A stretch of 8,269 bases of DNA from Bryobacterales bacterium (lineage in GTDB: Bacteria; Acidobacteriota; Terriglobia; Bryobacterales; Bryobacteraceae): positions 1 through 8,269 of the forward strand of contig JAOAPP010000665.1 of the NCBI GenBank assembly GCA_025462985.1, in the 5' to 3' direction. The position numbers were made by a program, and so were the translations under genes. This document shows, one piece after another, positions 1 through 7,183 of this stretch; the stretch's first letter is position 1, and the number at the start of each line of letters is the position of its first letter. The notes under the pieces are model-generated. The model did no database searches. It was not told where the DNA came from and was given only the letters and a program-made list of their open reading frames with translations.

Positions 1-2
1 CT

Positions 3-1079
3 GCCCTCATCATGAGCGTGTTTTTGATCGCGACCAGCGTCGTCACCACCCTGCTGATCGAGCCCGACAAGTTCAAGGACCGAGGAGAAGCGAATGGAAG
101 GGCCCTGGCTTACCTCGCCCATAAATATCTGGGGAACGGCTTCGGCTCTTTGTACGACCTCAGTACGATTCTGATCCTTGCCTTTGCAGGAGCGTCGGCC
201 ATGGCAGGACTCCTGAACCTAATCCCGCGATACCTCCCGCGCTTCGGCATGGCGCCCGAATGGGCCCGCGGTTCCCGGCCCCTGGTGCTGGTGTTCTTGA
301 CCATTGGCGTATTGGTGACTGCGCTGTTCCATGCGGACGTGGACGCCCAGGGCGGCGCCTATGCCACCGGAGTGTTGGTTCTGATCACCTCGGCGGCCCT
401 GGCGGTCACGCGCGATCTCTGGCGCACATCACTGCGCTGGCCCTTTCTCGGCATCAGTGTGTTGTTCGCCTACACGACCGTGACGAATGTGTATCAGAGA
501 CCGGAAGGTTTGAAGATTGCTTCCTTTTTCATCGGCACGATTGTGTTTCTTTCGTTGCTGTCACGCGGTTTGCGCTCCACCGAACTGCGGATTACGGGAA
601 TCTACATGGAGCCGGCTGCACGGCAGTTGATCGCCGAAGATGAGGACCAGGTGATCCGGCTTGTTCCCATAAAGTCCAACCCGGATTCGGTTTCTGAATT
701 GGACCAAGTGGATCGACATGTCAGGGAAACTCATCATTTGAGCCCGGATGAGCGCCTTTACTTTTTTCAGATCAAACGTGGAGATGTTTCGGATTTCGAG
801 CAGACCCTGAGAGTTCACGGTAAGCGTGTGGGACGGCACTCGATTCTGTCGGCCACCAGTCCCGTTATTGCTAATTCGATCGCCGCGATGCTGATCTACC
901 TGGAGCAACTGACCGGACATATTCCGCACGCCTACTTTCAATGGAGCGAGGGCAATCCTGTCGGCAATCTCTTGCGCTTTCTATTGCTGGGCGAAGGCGA
1001 CACCGCGCCGCTTACTCACGAAGTGCTCCGTCGTGCAATTCCCGACCTAAAACACCGACCGCACGTCCATGTGAGCTGA
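3..1079 (+). CDS. APC-family amino acid permease, C-terminal part (5' end outside window)
   Basis: The frame is open to the left edge (Ala-Leu-Ile precede the first Met at 12), so the N-terminal half lies outside the window. The visible part has about six hydrophobic segments. Counted from Met 12 they lie near residues 1-17, 49-69, 89-108, 115-133, 142-160 and 169-186. A soluble tail of about 170 residues follows and is probably cytoplasmic. The segment [17 protein letters not shown] and the tail segment [20 protein letters not shown] resemble what I know of large (about 650-700 aa) amino acid/polyamine/organocation permeases of Acidobacteria and Actinobacteria. By family it should import an amino acid or related solute across the inner membrane; the substrate cannot be read from the sequence. 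It ends 65 bp before prpB on the same strand, so co-transcription is possible but not shown. A different secondary transporter of the APC superfamily is the main alternative. Confidence 0.75.
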   Translation, partial: ALIMSVFLIATSVVTTLLIEPDKFKDRGEANGRALAYLAHKYLGNGFGSLYDLSTILILAFAGASAMAGLLNLIPRYLPRFGMAPEWARGSRPLVLVFLTIGVLVTALFHADVDAQGGAYATGVLVLITSAALAVTRDLWRTSLRWPFLGISVLFAYTTVTNVYQRPEGLKIASFFIGTIVFLSLLSRGLRSTELRITGIYMEPAARQLIAEDEDQVIRLVPIKSNPDSVSELDQVDRHVRETHHLSPDERLYFFQIKRGDVSDFEQTLRVHGKRVGRHSILSATSPVIANSIAAMLIYLEQLTGHIPHAYFQWSEGNPVGNLLRFLLLGEGDTAPLTHEVLRRAIPDLKHRPHVHVS

Positions 1080-1144
1080 CGCTCCGCCACATCTGTGCCT
1101 TCGCCAGCGGAATATCCTTACAGTGGTGATGAAGTAATCGAATA

Positions 1145-2041
1145 ATGCCGAACTCTCCAGGAACGCGATTTCGCAAAGCTATAAAAGAGGAACGCCCTCT
1201 CCAGGTTGTAGGTACAATCAACGCCTACTCGGCCCGTATGGCGGAGGCCGTAGGCTTCAAAGCCCTGTACTTGTCAGGCGGAGGCGTCGCTGCGAATTCC
1301 CTCGGGGTTCCCGACCTTGGCATCAGCACCATGGAAGACGTCCTCATCGACGTGAGGCGCATCACTGACGCCGTCTCGCTTCCACTCTTAGTCGATATCG
1401 ACACGGGTTGGGGAAGCGCCTTCAACATCGCGCGGACCATTCGCTCCATGATCAAGGCCGGAGCGGGCGCCGTCCACCTGGAAGATCAGGTAAACGCAAA
1501 ACGCTGTGGTCATCGGCCCGGCAAACAACTCGTACCTGCGGAAGAAATGCTTGATAGGCTTAAGGCAGCCGTGGACGCTCGCACGGACACGGGCTTCGTC
1601 ATCATGGCGAGAACCGACGCCCTGGCAGTGGAAGGTTTAGATTCCGCGATCGATCGCGCCGTCCGCTACGTGGAAGCCGGCGCAGATATGATCTTCGCCG
1701 AAGCGGTCACCGAATTGGACGATTATGCCAAATTTAAAAAGGCAGTGTCGGTTCCTGTGCTGGCCAACATCACGGAGTTTGGCAAGACTCCTCTTTGGAC
1801 ACGGAACGAACTCGCAAGCGCAGGTGTTGACATCGTCCTTTATTGCTGCGCTGCCTACCGGGCCATGAACGCGGCGGCCCTGGAAACCTTCCGAGTGATT
1901 CGCCGCGAGGGAACGCAACGGAGTCGCCTACCGATGATGCAGACCCGCGACGAGCTTTACGAGTTTCTGAATTATCATGCGTACGAGAGAAAGCTGGATT
2001 CACTGTTCTGCAGTGAGCCAGAGAATGAGCTTCTGAAATGA
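1145..2041 (+). CDS. prpB: 2-methylisocitrate lyase PrpB
   Basis: Cleaves (2R,3S)-2-methylisocitrate to pyruvate and succinate in the cytoplasm, the last step of the 2-methylcitrate cycle for propionyl-CoA disposal. The 298 aa length matches the family (about 295). It is an isocitrate-lyase/PEP-mutase TIM barrel. Visible motifs are the substrate-loop region [16 protein letters not shown] (44-59), the metal-binding VDIDTGWG (83-90, Asp84/Asp86), HLED (111-114), the active-site loop KRCGHR (119-124) with catalytic Cys121, IMARTDA (153-159) and [10 protein letters not shown] (208-217). KRCGH with EFGKTPL is typical of PrpB and argues against oxaloacetate decarboxylase or phosphonomutase relatives. 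The ATG at 1145 gives the expected N-terminus, but no strong Shine-Dalgarno precedes it. Its last four bases overlap the start of prpC (ATGA), which suggests translational coupling. Confidence 0.95.
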   Translation: MPNSPGTRFRKAIKEERPLQVVGTINAYSARMAEAVGFKALYLSGGGVAANSLGVPDLGISTMEDVLIDVRRITDAVSLPLLVDIDTGWGSAFNIARTIRSMIKAGAGAVHLEDQVNAKRCGHRPGKQLVPAEEMLDRLKAAVDARTDTGFVIMARTDALAVEGLDSAIDRAVRYVEAGADMIFAEAVTELDDYAKFKKAVSVPVLANITEFGKTPLWTRNELASAGVDIVLYCCAAYRAMNAAALETFRVIRREGTQRSRLPMMQTRDELYEFLNYHAYERKLDSLFCSEPENELLK

Positions 2042-3204
2042 GCACCGCTGAAACTGCCGGAATACCGTCGTCCTCTCGCCCCAAAAAGTCGGTGTTGCTG
2101 TCAGGAACGCCTGCAGGCAACACAGCGCTATCCACAGTGGGCCGCACCGGAGATGACCTGCATTATCGCGGCTACGATATCGCCGACCTCGCCCGCAACT
2201 GTGAGTTTGAGGAAGTCGCGTACCTGCTTATCTACGGCGTCCTGCCCACCGGGCAGGAGCTGACACAGTACAAAGCAAAGCTGGCTCCGCTTCGAAAGCT
2301 GCCCGCACTGGTCCGAAGAACGCTGGAGGAACTACCGCCCAACACTCACCCGATGGACGTGATGCGCACAGGCGTTTCTGCGCTCGGGTGCGCTCTGCCC
2401 GAGAAGGATGATCACAACGTGTCCGGGGCGCGTGATATCGCGGACAGGCTCTTAGCATCGCTCCCCTCTATGCTGCTTTATTGGTTTGCGTATTCGCAGA
2501 GCGGCAGGCGGATCGAAGTAGAAAGCGAAGCCAACTCGATTGCAGAGCATTTTTTACATCTTCTCTCCGGCCGTCAGCCGTCTCCGGACGCCGTGTCGGC
2601 CATGCAGTTGTCGCTCGTTCTGTACGCCGAGCATGAGTTCAACGCGTCTACTTTCACCGCTCGTGTCATCGCGGGCACAGGCTCCGATATGTACTCCTGC
2701 ATCTGCGGAGCGATCGGCGCACTCCGCGGCCCCAAGCACGGCGGCGCAAACGAAGTGGCGCTTGACATTCAGCGGCGTTACAGAACCGCCGATGAGGCCG
2801 AAAGCGACATTCGCAGACGCGTCGAAAATAAAGACGTGATCATGGGTTTCGGCCACCCGGTCTATACAATCAGAGACCCGCGAAACTCAATCATCAAGGA
2901 TGCGGCTCGAAAGCTGGCTGAGTCTGCCGGAACAATGCAGCTCTTCGCGGTTGCCGAGCGAATCGAATCGGTGATGCAAGACACAAAGAAGATGTTTCCG
3001 AATCTGGATTGGTTCAGCGCAGTGGCTTATTACCATCTCGGGATCCCGTCGGCCATGTTCACTCCCTTGTTTGTTGTTGCGCGAACGGCAGGCTGGAGCG
3101 CGCACGTCATTGAACAACGGATTGACGGCAAGATACTGCGTCCTGCCGCCACATATACCGGACCTGACCCGATTGCTTTTGTTCCGATAAGGGAACGCCG
3201 CTGA
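2038..3204 (+). CDS. prpC: 2-methylcitrate synthase PrpC
   Basis: Condenses propionyl-CoA with oxaloacetate to 2-methylcitrate, the entry step of the cycle; members of this family often also have some citrate synthase activity. The 388 aa length equals the short type-I citrate synthase/PrpC class (E. coli PrpC 389). Catalytic positions are present: His234 in GPKHGGANE (231-239), His273 in GFGHPVY (270-276) and Asp324 in NLDWFSA (322-328). Substrate-binding elements [13 protein letters not shown] (198-210) and EQR (359-361) are also seen. Being small and placed between prpB and prpD identifies it as the methylcitrate enzyme rather than the housekeeping GltA. The ATG at 2038 lies inside the prpB 3' end, and the stop at 3202-3204 touches the prpD start. 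No frameshift or missing residue was seen. Confidence 0.94.
   Translation: MSTAETAGIPSSSRPKKSVLLSGTPAGNTALSTVGRTGDDLHYRGYDIADLARNCEFEEVAYLLIYGVLPTGQELTQYKAKLAPLRKLPALVRRTLEELPPNTHPMDVMRTGVSALGCALPEKDDHNVSGARDIADRLLASLPSMLLYWFAYSQSGRRIEVESEANSIAEHFLHLLSGRQPSPDAVSAMQLSLVLYAEHEFNASTFTARVIAGTGSDMYSCICGAIGALRGPKHGGANEVALDIQRRYRTADEAESDIRRRVENKDVIMGFGHPVYTIRDPRNSIIKDAARKLAESAGTMQLFAVAERIESVMQDTKKMFPNLDWFSAVAYYHLGIPSAMFTPLFVVARTAGWSAHVIEQRIDGKILRPAATYTGPDPIAFVPIRERR
3189..3194 (+). promoter_or_regulatory. Probable ribosome binding site of prpD
   Basis: AAGGGA inside the end of prpC, 10 bases upstream of the GTG at 3205. It supports this non-ATG start, because the preceding stop codon leaves no room for an earlier one. 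Confidence 0.4.
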
Positions 3205-4653
3205 GTGTCTGAGCATCTCTGTGCGGATCGGCCGGCTCCCGACAAGGTTCTCGTCGACATCGCAGACTATGTATTGCAATACCAGGTCACGAGCGACTTG
3301 GCTTATGAAACCGCTCGACACTGTCTCCTGGATACGCTGGGCTGCGGGCTCCAGGCGCTCCAATATCCGGCCTGCACGAAGCTCCTGGGGCCGGTTGTTC
3401 CTGGAACGATCGTGCCGAACGGAGCGCGGGTGCCGGGAACTTCCTTTCAGCTCGATCCCGTGCGGGCCGCCTTCAATATCGGAGCGATGATTCGCTGGCT
3501 CGATTTCAATGACACCTGGCTGGCAGCGGAATGGGGCCACCCGTCGGACAATCTCGGCGCGATTCTAGCGGTTGCAGACTGGCTATCGAGAACTGCGGTG
3601 GCCCATGGCAAGCCGCCCCTGCCGATGAAAGCCGTCCTGACTGCAATGATCAAAGCTCACGAGATCCAGGGCTGCCTCGCTCTTGAGAACTCGTTCAACA
3701 GGGTTGGGCTGGATCACGTGCTGCTCGTAAAAGTCGCGTCTACAGGGGTTGTATCGCAGATGCTCGGCCTCACTCATGACGAAATCGTCGATGCGCTCTC
3801 GCTCGCTTGGGTTGATGGCCAAAGCTTGCGCACCTACCGCCACGCCCCGAATACCGGCTCTCGCAAAAGTTGGGCAGCGGGAGATGCGGCGAGTCGCGCC
3901 GTGCATCTTGCGCTGATCGCCAGAACCGGAGAGATGGGTTACCCTTCCGCTCTGACCGCAAAAACATGGGGCTTCTATGATGTCTCTTTCCGCGGCAAAC
4001 CTTTTCAGTTCCAGCGGCCTTACGGCTCCTATGTGATGGAAAATGTTCTATTCAAAATCAGGTTCCCGGCTGAATTTCATGCGCAGACCGCGGTCGAAGC
4101 CGCCTTGGCGATTCGAGAACGGCTGATCAGTCGCGGCCTCACGCCTGATGAGATCGTCAGGCTCACAATTCATTCCCAGGAAGCCTGCTTGCGCATCATC
4201 GATAAGGTAGGACCGCTCAACAATCCGGCCGACCGCGACCATTGTGTTCAGTACATGGTGGCCATCCCGCTTCTGTTCGGCAGGTTGACAGCGGCTGACT
4301 ACGAAGACGCAGTAGCGGCGGACCCGCGGATCGATATTCTGAGAAGCAAAATGAAGTGTGTCGAGGAACCACAGTTTACAGCCGACTATCTCGACCCGGA
4401 AAAGCGCTCCATTGCGAACCGCCTCGTAGCGGAAATGACAGACGGCACGATCCTCTCCGAGACGGTGGAGTACCCGGTCGGCCACCGAAGGAGGCGCGCG
4501 GAAGGCATTCCGCTGCTGCACGAGAAGTTCCGAGCCAATCTAGCAGGACGGTTCTCACCAAAGCAGCAGCACGAGATTCTGAAGGTCTCCTCAGATCCGA
4601 AAGCACTTGAGAATTGCCCCGTAAACGAATACCTCGATCTATACGTTACTTAG
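3205..4653 (+). CDS. prpD: 2-methylcitrate dehydratase PrpD (MmgE/PrpD family)
   Basis: Dehydrates 2-methylcitrate to 2-methyl-cis-aconitate without an iron-sulfur cluster. The 482 aa length is nearly that of E. coli PrpD (483). Family landmarks are [15 protein letters not shown] near residues 41-55, the highly conserved [18 protein letters not shown] block (101-118), the [24 protein letters not shown] region (about 209-232) and [19 protein letters not shown] in the C-terminal half. Rehydration to 2-methylisocitrate then needs an aconitase (AcnB or AcnD), not encoded here. The start is GTG at 3205, immediately after the prpC TGA and about 10 bases after AAGGGA; the next downstream candidates would cut into the conserved N-terminus. 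This is the last gene of the prp set; the strand stays plus until the small gene at 4739. Confidence 0.94.
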   Translation: MSEHLCADRPAPDKVLVDIADYVLQYQVTSDLAYETARHCLLDTLGCGLQALQYPACTKLLGPVVPGTIVPNGARVPGTSFQLDPVRAAFNIGAMIRWLDFNDTWLAAEWGHPSDNLGAILAVADWLSRTAVAHGKPPLPMKAVLTAMIKAHEIQGCLALENSFNRVGLDHVLLVKVASTGVVSQMLGLTHDEIVDALSLAWVDGQSLRTYRHAPNTGSRKSWAAGDAASRAVHLALIARTGEMGYPSALTAKTWGFYDVSFRGKPFQFQRPYGSYVMENVLFKIRFPAEFHAQTAVEAALAIRERLISRGLTPDEIVRLTIHSQEACLRIIDKVGPLNNPADRDHCVQYMVAIPLLFGRLTAADYEDAVAADPRIDILRSKMKCVEEPQFTADYLDPEKRSIANRLVAEMTDGTILSETVEYPVGHRRRRAEGIPLLHEKFRANLAGRFSPKQQHEILKVSSDPKALENCPVNEYLDLYVT

Positions 4654-4738
4654 ATTCGGGCACACGAAGCTAGTATTACGGTGTTAAACATCACTGAGCG
4701 TCAAGGTGCTGGCGCGAGGTGCATTAACGTGAACAGAG

Positions 4739-5119
4739 GTGGGTGTTGTCCAAGCGAGAATCCAGACAGTTGAGGACATTTATCGGTTAATCTGGACTGC
4801 TGTGGCGAGTAAACGGCCGATCCAAGCTGGCTACCATGGGCGCGCTCGGCTCTTTTGTCCGCACAGATTGGGGCGGAATAGGGAGGGACAACTGCGCGTG
4901 CTGTGCTACCAGTTCGGCGGAGAAAGCAAGAGCGGACTTCAACCGGCAGGTTCGCCGGCAAACTGGCGCTGCATGGTGCTGGAGAAACTCAGCAATGTGA
5001 AGTTACTGGAGGATGCGTGGCGCACAGCGCCAAACCACTCCCGTCCCGCATCCTGCGTCCTCGATGCTGCTATTGATGCGGAGGATCAGGCCGAGCGCGA
5101 TCCACAAAAGGGACAATGA
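4739..5119 (+). CDS. Conserved hypothetical protein, WYL-domain-like
   Basis: A 126 aa soluble protein of unproven function. Its pattern resembles a free-standing WYL-type beta-barrel: IWTAVASKRPIQAGYHG (18-34), CPHRLGRNREGQLRVLCYQFGG (40-61), then WRCMVLEKLSNVKLLEDAW (76-94). WYL domains usually bind nucleic-acid or nucleotide ligands and often sit beside a winged helix, but no DNA-binding helix is present here. The conserved-looking NHSRP (99-103) and acidic DAEDQAERDPQKGQ tail recall small soil-bacterial proteins I have seen, not a named family. Three cysteines (40, 56, 78) fall in the core. The GTG at 4739 is the first start after an in-frame TGA at 4730-4732; a later start is possible. 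It lies 85 bp after prpD. Its last 34 bp overlap the 3' end of the convergent transposase remnant. It may be chromosomal or part of the mobile element's surroundings. Confidence 0.6.
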   Translation: MGVVQARIQTVEDIYRLIWTAVASKRPIQAGYHGRARLFCPHRLGRNREGQLRVLCYQFGGESKSGLQPAGSPANWRCMVLEKLSNVKLLEDAWRTAPNHSRPASCVLDAAIDAEDQAERDPQKGQ

Positions 5120-6060
5120 GGGAGTCGGGCGAGCAAGATCCGCGCAAGGGCGGTTCTCAGCGTCGCGATTGAGTTCGGATTATGCCGCTCGGGGCGAACG
5201 CGGCGAGCCGCGCGACCGGAAGTCCGAAGGCTGCGAGGGGGCTGAAAATCTAACATGGCCGGCGCGTGCGGAGGGGGAAAACGGTTCCGTTCGCTGACCA
5301 GGAACCCATACGCTGCGATGCACAACGTGGCGTGATGGTGAAATCCGCGCCAGCCACGTCCTTCATAGTGGCCCAATCCCAACTCCTGCTTGAGTTCCTC
5401 ATAGTCGCGCTCAAGGATCCAACGGTGCTTGGCTAGCTTCACCAAAGACTTCAGGGAGGTCTGTGCCGGCAAAGTAGATAACCAGTATTTGGTGGGTTCC
5501 GATTCTTTCTTCGGCCATTCGATCAGGAGCCATTCTTCCGGATGTGGTTCGGTCCGCTTATCATCGCGGTGGGCCGGGCGCACGCGGACAGCGGCGAAAC
5601 GAGAGCGCAAGGTTTGCCGGCTGCCTGGGCGCCATCTGATCTCCCTCCATGCCGAAACCGGTAAGGAGACGGCCAACTGCTTCGCCGAAACCGGCTGGTG
5701 ATCCGCACTGCGCTGCAGACGTTTGGGGGCCGACCCGCCACCTGGTTTGCGCGGCGGTGCCGGCAAGGGGTGTTGCCCCGGTTCCCAGACCGTGGTCGAG
5801 GAGTCGATACCCACCATATATTGCAGTCCGAGTTTCGTGAGGGCCTGGCGGAATGGCGTGCCATTTCCATAGCCCGCATCCGCCAGCACTACTCCCATGG
5901 GCACCTGCTCTTTCACCGCCTGCCGGATCTGTCCTAACGCAATCTCCGGTTTGGTTTCAAACTCAACCTCTTCGGGCACCCCGGCCGGCTGACGGCGCTC
6001 CACATCCTGGCACCATACCTCGGGCAGGTATAGCCGCCAAGCAATCGGCAAACTCGAATT
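5086..6060 (-). pseudogene. IS701-family transposase, N-terminally truncated remnant
   Basis: About 324 residues survive in one open frame, compared with roughly 420-450 in intact IS701-family DDE transposases. It begins at SLPIAWRLYLPEVW and continues through GVVLADAGYG (second catalytic Asp, codon 5878-5880), QPVSAKQLAVSLPVSAW, LRSRFAAVRVRPAHRD and the diagnostic block RWILERDYEELKQELGLGHY with the catalytic Glu at 5410-5412. GRGWRGFHHHATLCIAAYGF and a C-terminal CPFCG close the protein. The N-terminal third with the first catalytic Asp is absent, so this copy cannot be active. At about 6056-6062, around a GAATTC, the frame meets a GH27 remnant directly. I found no terminal inverted repeats or target duplication, and the expected outer end would fall inside the WYL-like gene. 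A misassembly joining two loci is the alternative to an IS-mediated deletion. Confidence 0.88.
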
Positions 6061-6347
6061 CCGTCCATATTCAGATCCGCATTGGGACGGTAGCCGCGCG
6101 ATTTGGGATTCTGTTCCGACCACTGTATGTCCACGATGATGTACTGCCAAGCCGTGGCCCTTGAGATTGGCCGCCATGTAGTCGGCGTTCTTCTTGACCT
6201 CATCTTTAGTCATACCGGTGCCAAAGCAGTCCCAGCTTTTCCAGCCCATCGGCGGAGTCGGAGCAGCGGCGCGGCGGGCACAGCCGGAGCAGCCAATGTC
6301 ACGGCCAGCAAAACGGCAGCCAGTAGATTCAGTGTTTGAATTGCCAT
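6061..6347 (-). pseudogene. GH27 alpha-galactosidase-like gene, 5' remnant with two frameshifts
   Basis: The ATG at 6347 opens a signal peptide (MAIQTLNLLAAVLLAVTLAA then PAVPAAP). A one-base loss near 6262-6280 moves the frame to PTPPMGWKSWDCFGTGMT and KKNADYMAANLKGHG; a one-base gain near 6148-6151 (minus GGCTTGG) moves it to WQYIIVDIQWSEQNP and GYRPNADLNMD. Read together this is the N-terminal region of a GH27-type secreted alpha-galactosidase: PPMGWxSWD and VDIQW are the first strands of the barrel. It stops after about 95 residues, before the catalytic aspartates, where the transposase remnant begins. In related proteins the sequence would continue roughly with EYGRLLP. The start lies 18 bp after the esterase stop with AAAGGGA (6361-6367) as a likely ribosome site, implying a former operon. 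Clearly non-functional as read. Confidence 0.75.
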
Positions 6348-6360
6348 GCGGTGACTCGAA

Positions 6361-6367
6361 TCCCTTT
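6361..6367 (-). promoter_or_regulatory. Likely ribosome binding site of the GH27 remnant
   Basis: AAAGGGA on the minus strand, overlapping the esterase TAA (6366-6368) and 13 bases before the ATG at 6347. It supports that start and a former translational link of the two genes. Confidence 0.35.
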
Positions 6368-6633
6368 ACTGAAACAAGCGGCGCGCAGAATCGTTCAGAT
6401 CTCTCCGCCAAGTCTGCCACTCGTGCGCCGTTCCGCGCGACTTGTAATAAACCTGCTTGATGCCGGCCTGCTCCAGTTCCCCGTGCAATCCGTGAACGCT
6501 CTTGTACATCCGCTCCGGTTCCGCCGTGCCAAAGCCAAGCCAAACAAGCTTCACTTTCTTGTTGGACGCAGCGGAGTCGCTGAGTACGCCGCTGTGTGTG
6601 GTCTTTGGTATCGAACGGAGTCCCGCTGAACCC
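6366..6633 (-). pseudogene. Esterase (alpha/beta-hydrolase, PF00756 type), C-terminal piece
   Basis: The minus strand encodes the end of an enterochelin-esterase-like hydrolase: GFSGTPFDT in one frame, then after a one-base gain near 6602-6606 KTTHSGVLSDSAASNKKVKL, VWLGFGTAEPERMY, LEQAGIKQVYY and GTAHEWQTWRRDL, with stop at 6366-6368. GTAHEWxxWRRxL carries the catalytic His of this family. By family knowledge these secreted enzymes, often xylan or feruloyl esterases, accompany glycoside hydrolases, which fits the GH27 remnant 18 bp downstream. The part upstream of GFSG, including the nucleophile serine, is not on this strand: it lies immediately to the right in the opposite orientation. The usual N-terminal domain is missing altogether. 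The substrate cannot be determined. Confidence 0.78.
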
Positions 6634-6641
6634 GCATCGCC

Positions 6642-6779
6642 ATGTCTCAGCCTACGGCGGCGTTCGAGGATGTGGTGATAGACGAGATCATTCCCATGAT
6701 CAATGCCCGTTACGAGACTATACCCGAACGCGATCATCGCGCGATGGCGGGCCTTTCCATGGGCGGGATGCAGACCTTT
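6642..6779 (+). pseudogene. Esterase, middle piece in inverted orientation
   Basis: The plus strand encodes AFEDVVIDEIIPMINARYET, then IPERDHRAMAGLSMGGMQTF, the segment of a PF00756 esterase that carries the nucleophile serine (GLSMGG, Ser codon 6756-6758). In intact relatives this is followed, after about 12-15 residues, by the GGFSG segment, which is what the adjacent minus-strand piece begins with. The two pieces therefore look like parts of one gene, with this one flipped in place and a short stretch lost. After MQTF the homology stops; 6780-6798 is unassigned. The frame continues to a stop near 6861 through antisense of the lactamase remnant. It cannot give a functional enzyme as arranged. 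Confidence 0.75.
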
Positions 6780-6798
6780 GCGAGCCCCGCTCCTGTAC

Positions 6799-7183
6799 GC
6801 CTGAGTTCAAGGTCGAAGCATCGCCGCGGCTTGCGAGCATCTTGGCTCCGGAAACACGCTTGAGTTCAGCCAAACCCCCAGAGTGGTCGTAGTGCGCGTG
6901 ATTGTTCACGAGATACTTGACGTCCTGCATCCGGAACCAAGGGCCGCTACGTTCTTCTCGATCTCCGGAGCACTCTCGGGCAGTGCGCCGTCAAACAAGA
7001 TATGTCCTTCCGGTGTGGTGATCAGATAAGATCCAAGTCCCGCCGTTCCGAAAAGTAGATGTTCGCAATGACGTGAAAAGGTTGTTGTGGCTGGTTCCAC
7101 GCCTGACGCCTCGAAAGCGGTTTGTCTTCGAGCCCCGCAACAGCGGCAAGAGCCAGTATGGAAACGGTTGAGATGAACCGCAT
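6799..7183 (-). pseudogene. Secreted metallo-beta-lactamase-fold hydrolase (subclass B3-like), 5' half, frameshifted
   Basis: The ATG at 7183 shares its A with the dienelactone hydrolase TAA (TAATG). It opens a signal peptide MRFISTVSILALAAVAG and the start KPLSRRQAWNQPQQPFHVIANIYF. A missing base near 7050-7055 shifts to GTAGLGSYLITTPEGHILFD and GALPESAPEIEKNVAALG; a second near 6933-6938 shifts to FRMQDVKYLVNNHAHYDHSG. The HxHxDH zinc motif is at 6883-6900. GLAELKRVSGAKMLASRGDA follows, then homology ends near 6799-6812 where the inverted esterase piece begins. The order NIYFxGTAGLxSYLI, TPEGHIL, HAHYDHxGG matches B3-type enzymes, many of which in soil bacteria are general hydrolases rather than resistance enzymes. 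The C-terminal half with the remaining zinc ligands is absent, so it is dead as read. Both gaps sit at short T runs, so sequence error is possible for the frameshifts. Confidence 0.78.

Noticed and set aside
561..941. A 126-codon minus-strand open frame within the permease gene
   Set aside because: Antisense to the permease soluble tail; no domain or upstream signal.
1080..1144. Promoter or terminator between permease and prpB
   Set aside because: Only weak AT-rich pieces (AATATCCTTA) and a distant CGCT/AGCG pairing; neither is distinguishable from chance.
2887..3540. A 217-codon minus-strand open frame across the prpC/prpD junction
   Set aside because: Antisense to conserved active-site regions of prpC and prpD, with a low-complexity Arg-rich translation and no family resemblance.
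4654..4738. Possible terminator after prpD
   Set aside because: I looked for a GC-rich hairpin followed by a T run in this spacer and found none that holds up by eye.
5013..5297. A 94-codon plus-strand open frame after the WYL-like gene
   Set aside because: Overlaps the transposase 3' part in antisense and the WYL-like gene in another frame; the Arg/Glu/Gly-rich translation looks like a shadow.
5086..6062. Terminal inverted repeats or target-site duplication of the IS701 element
   Set aside because: No matching ends could be found; one end is deleted and the other would lie in the WYL-like gene, so a complete mobile element cannot be claimed.
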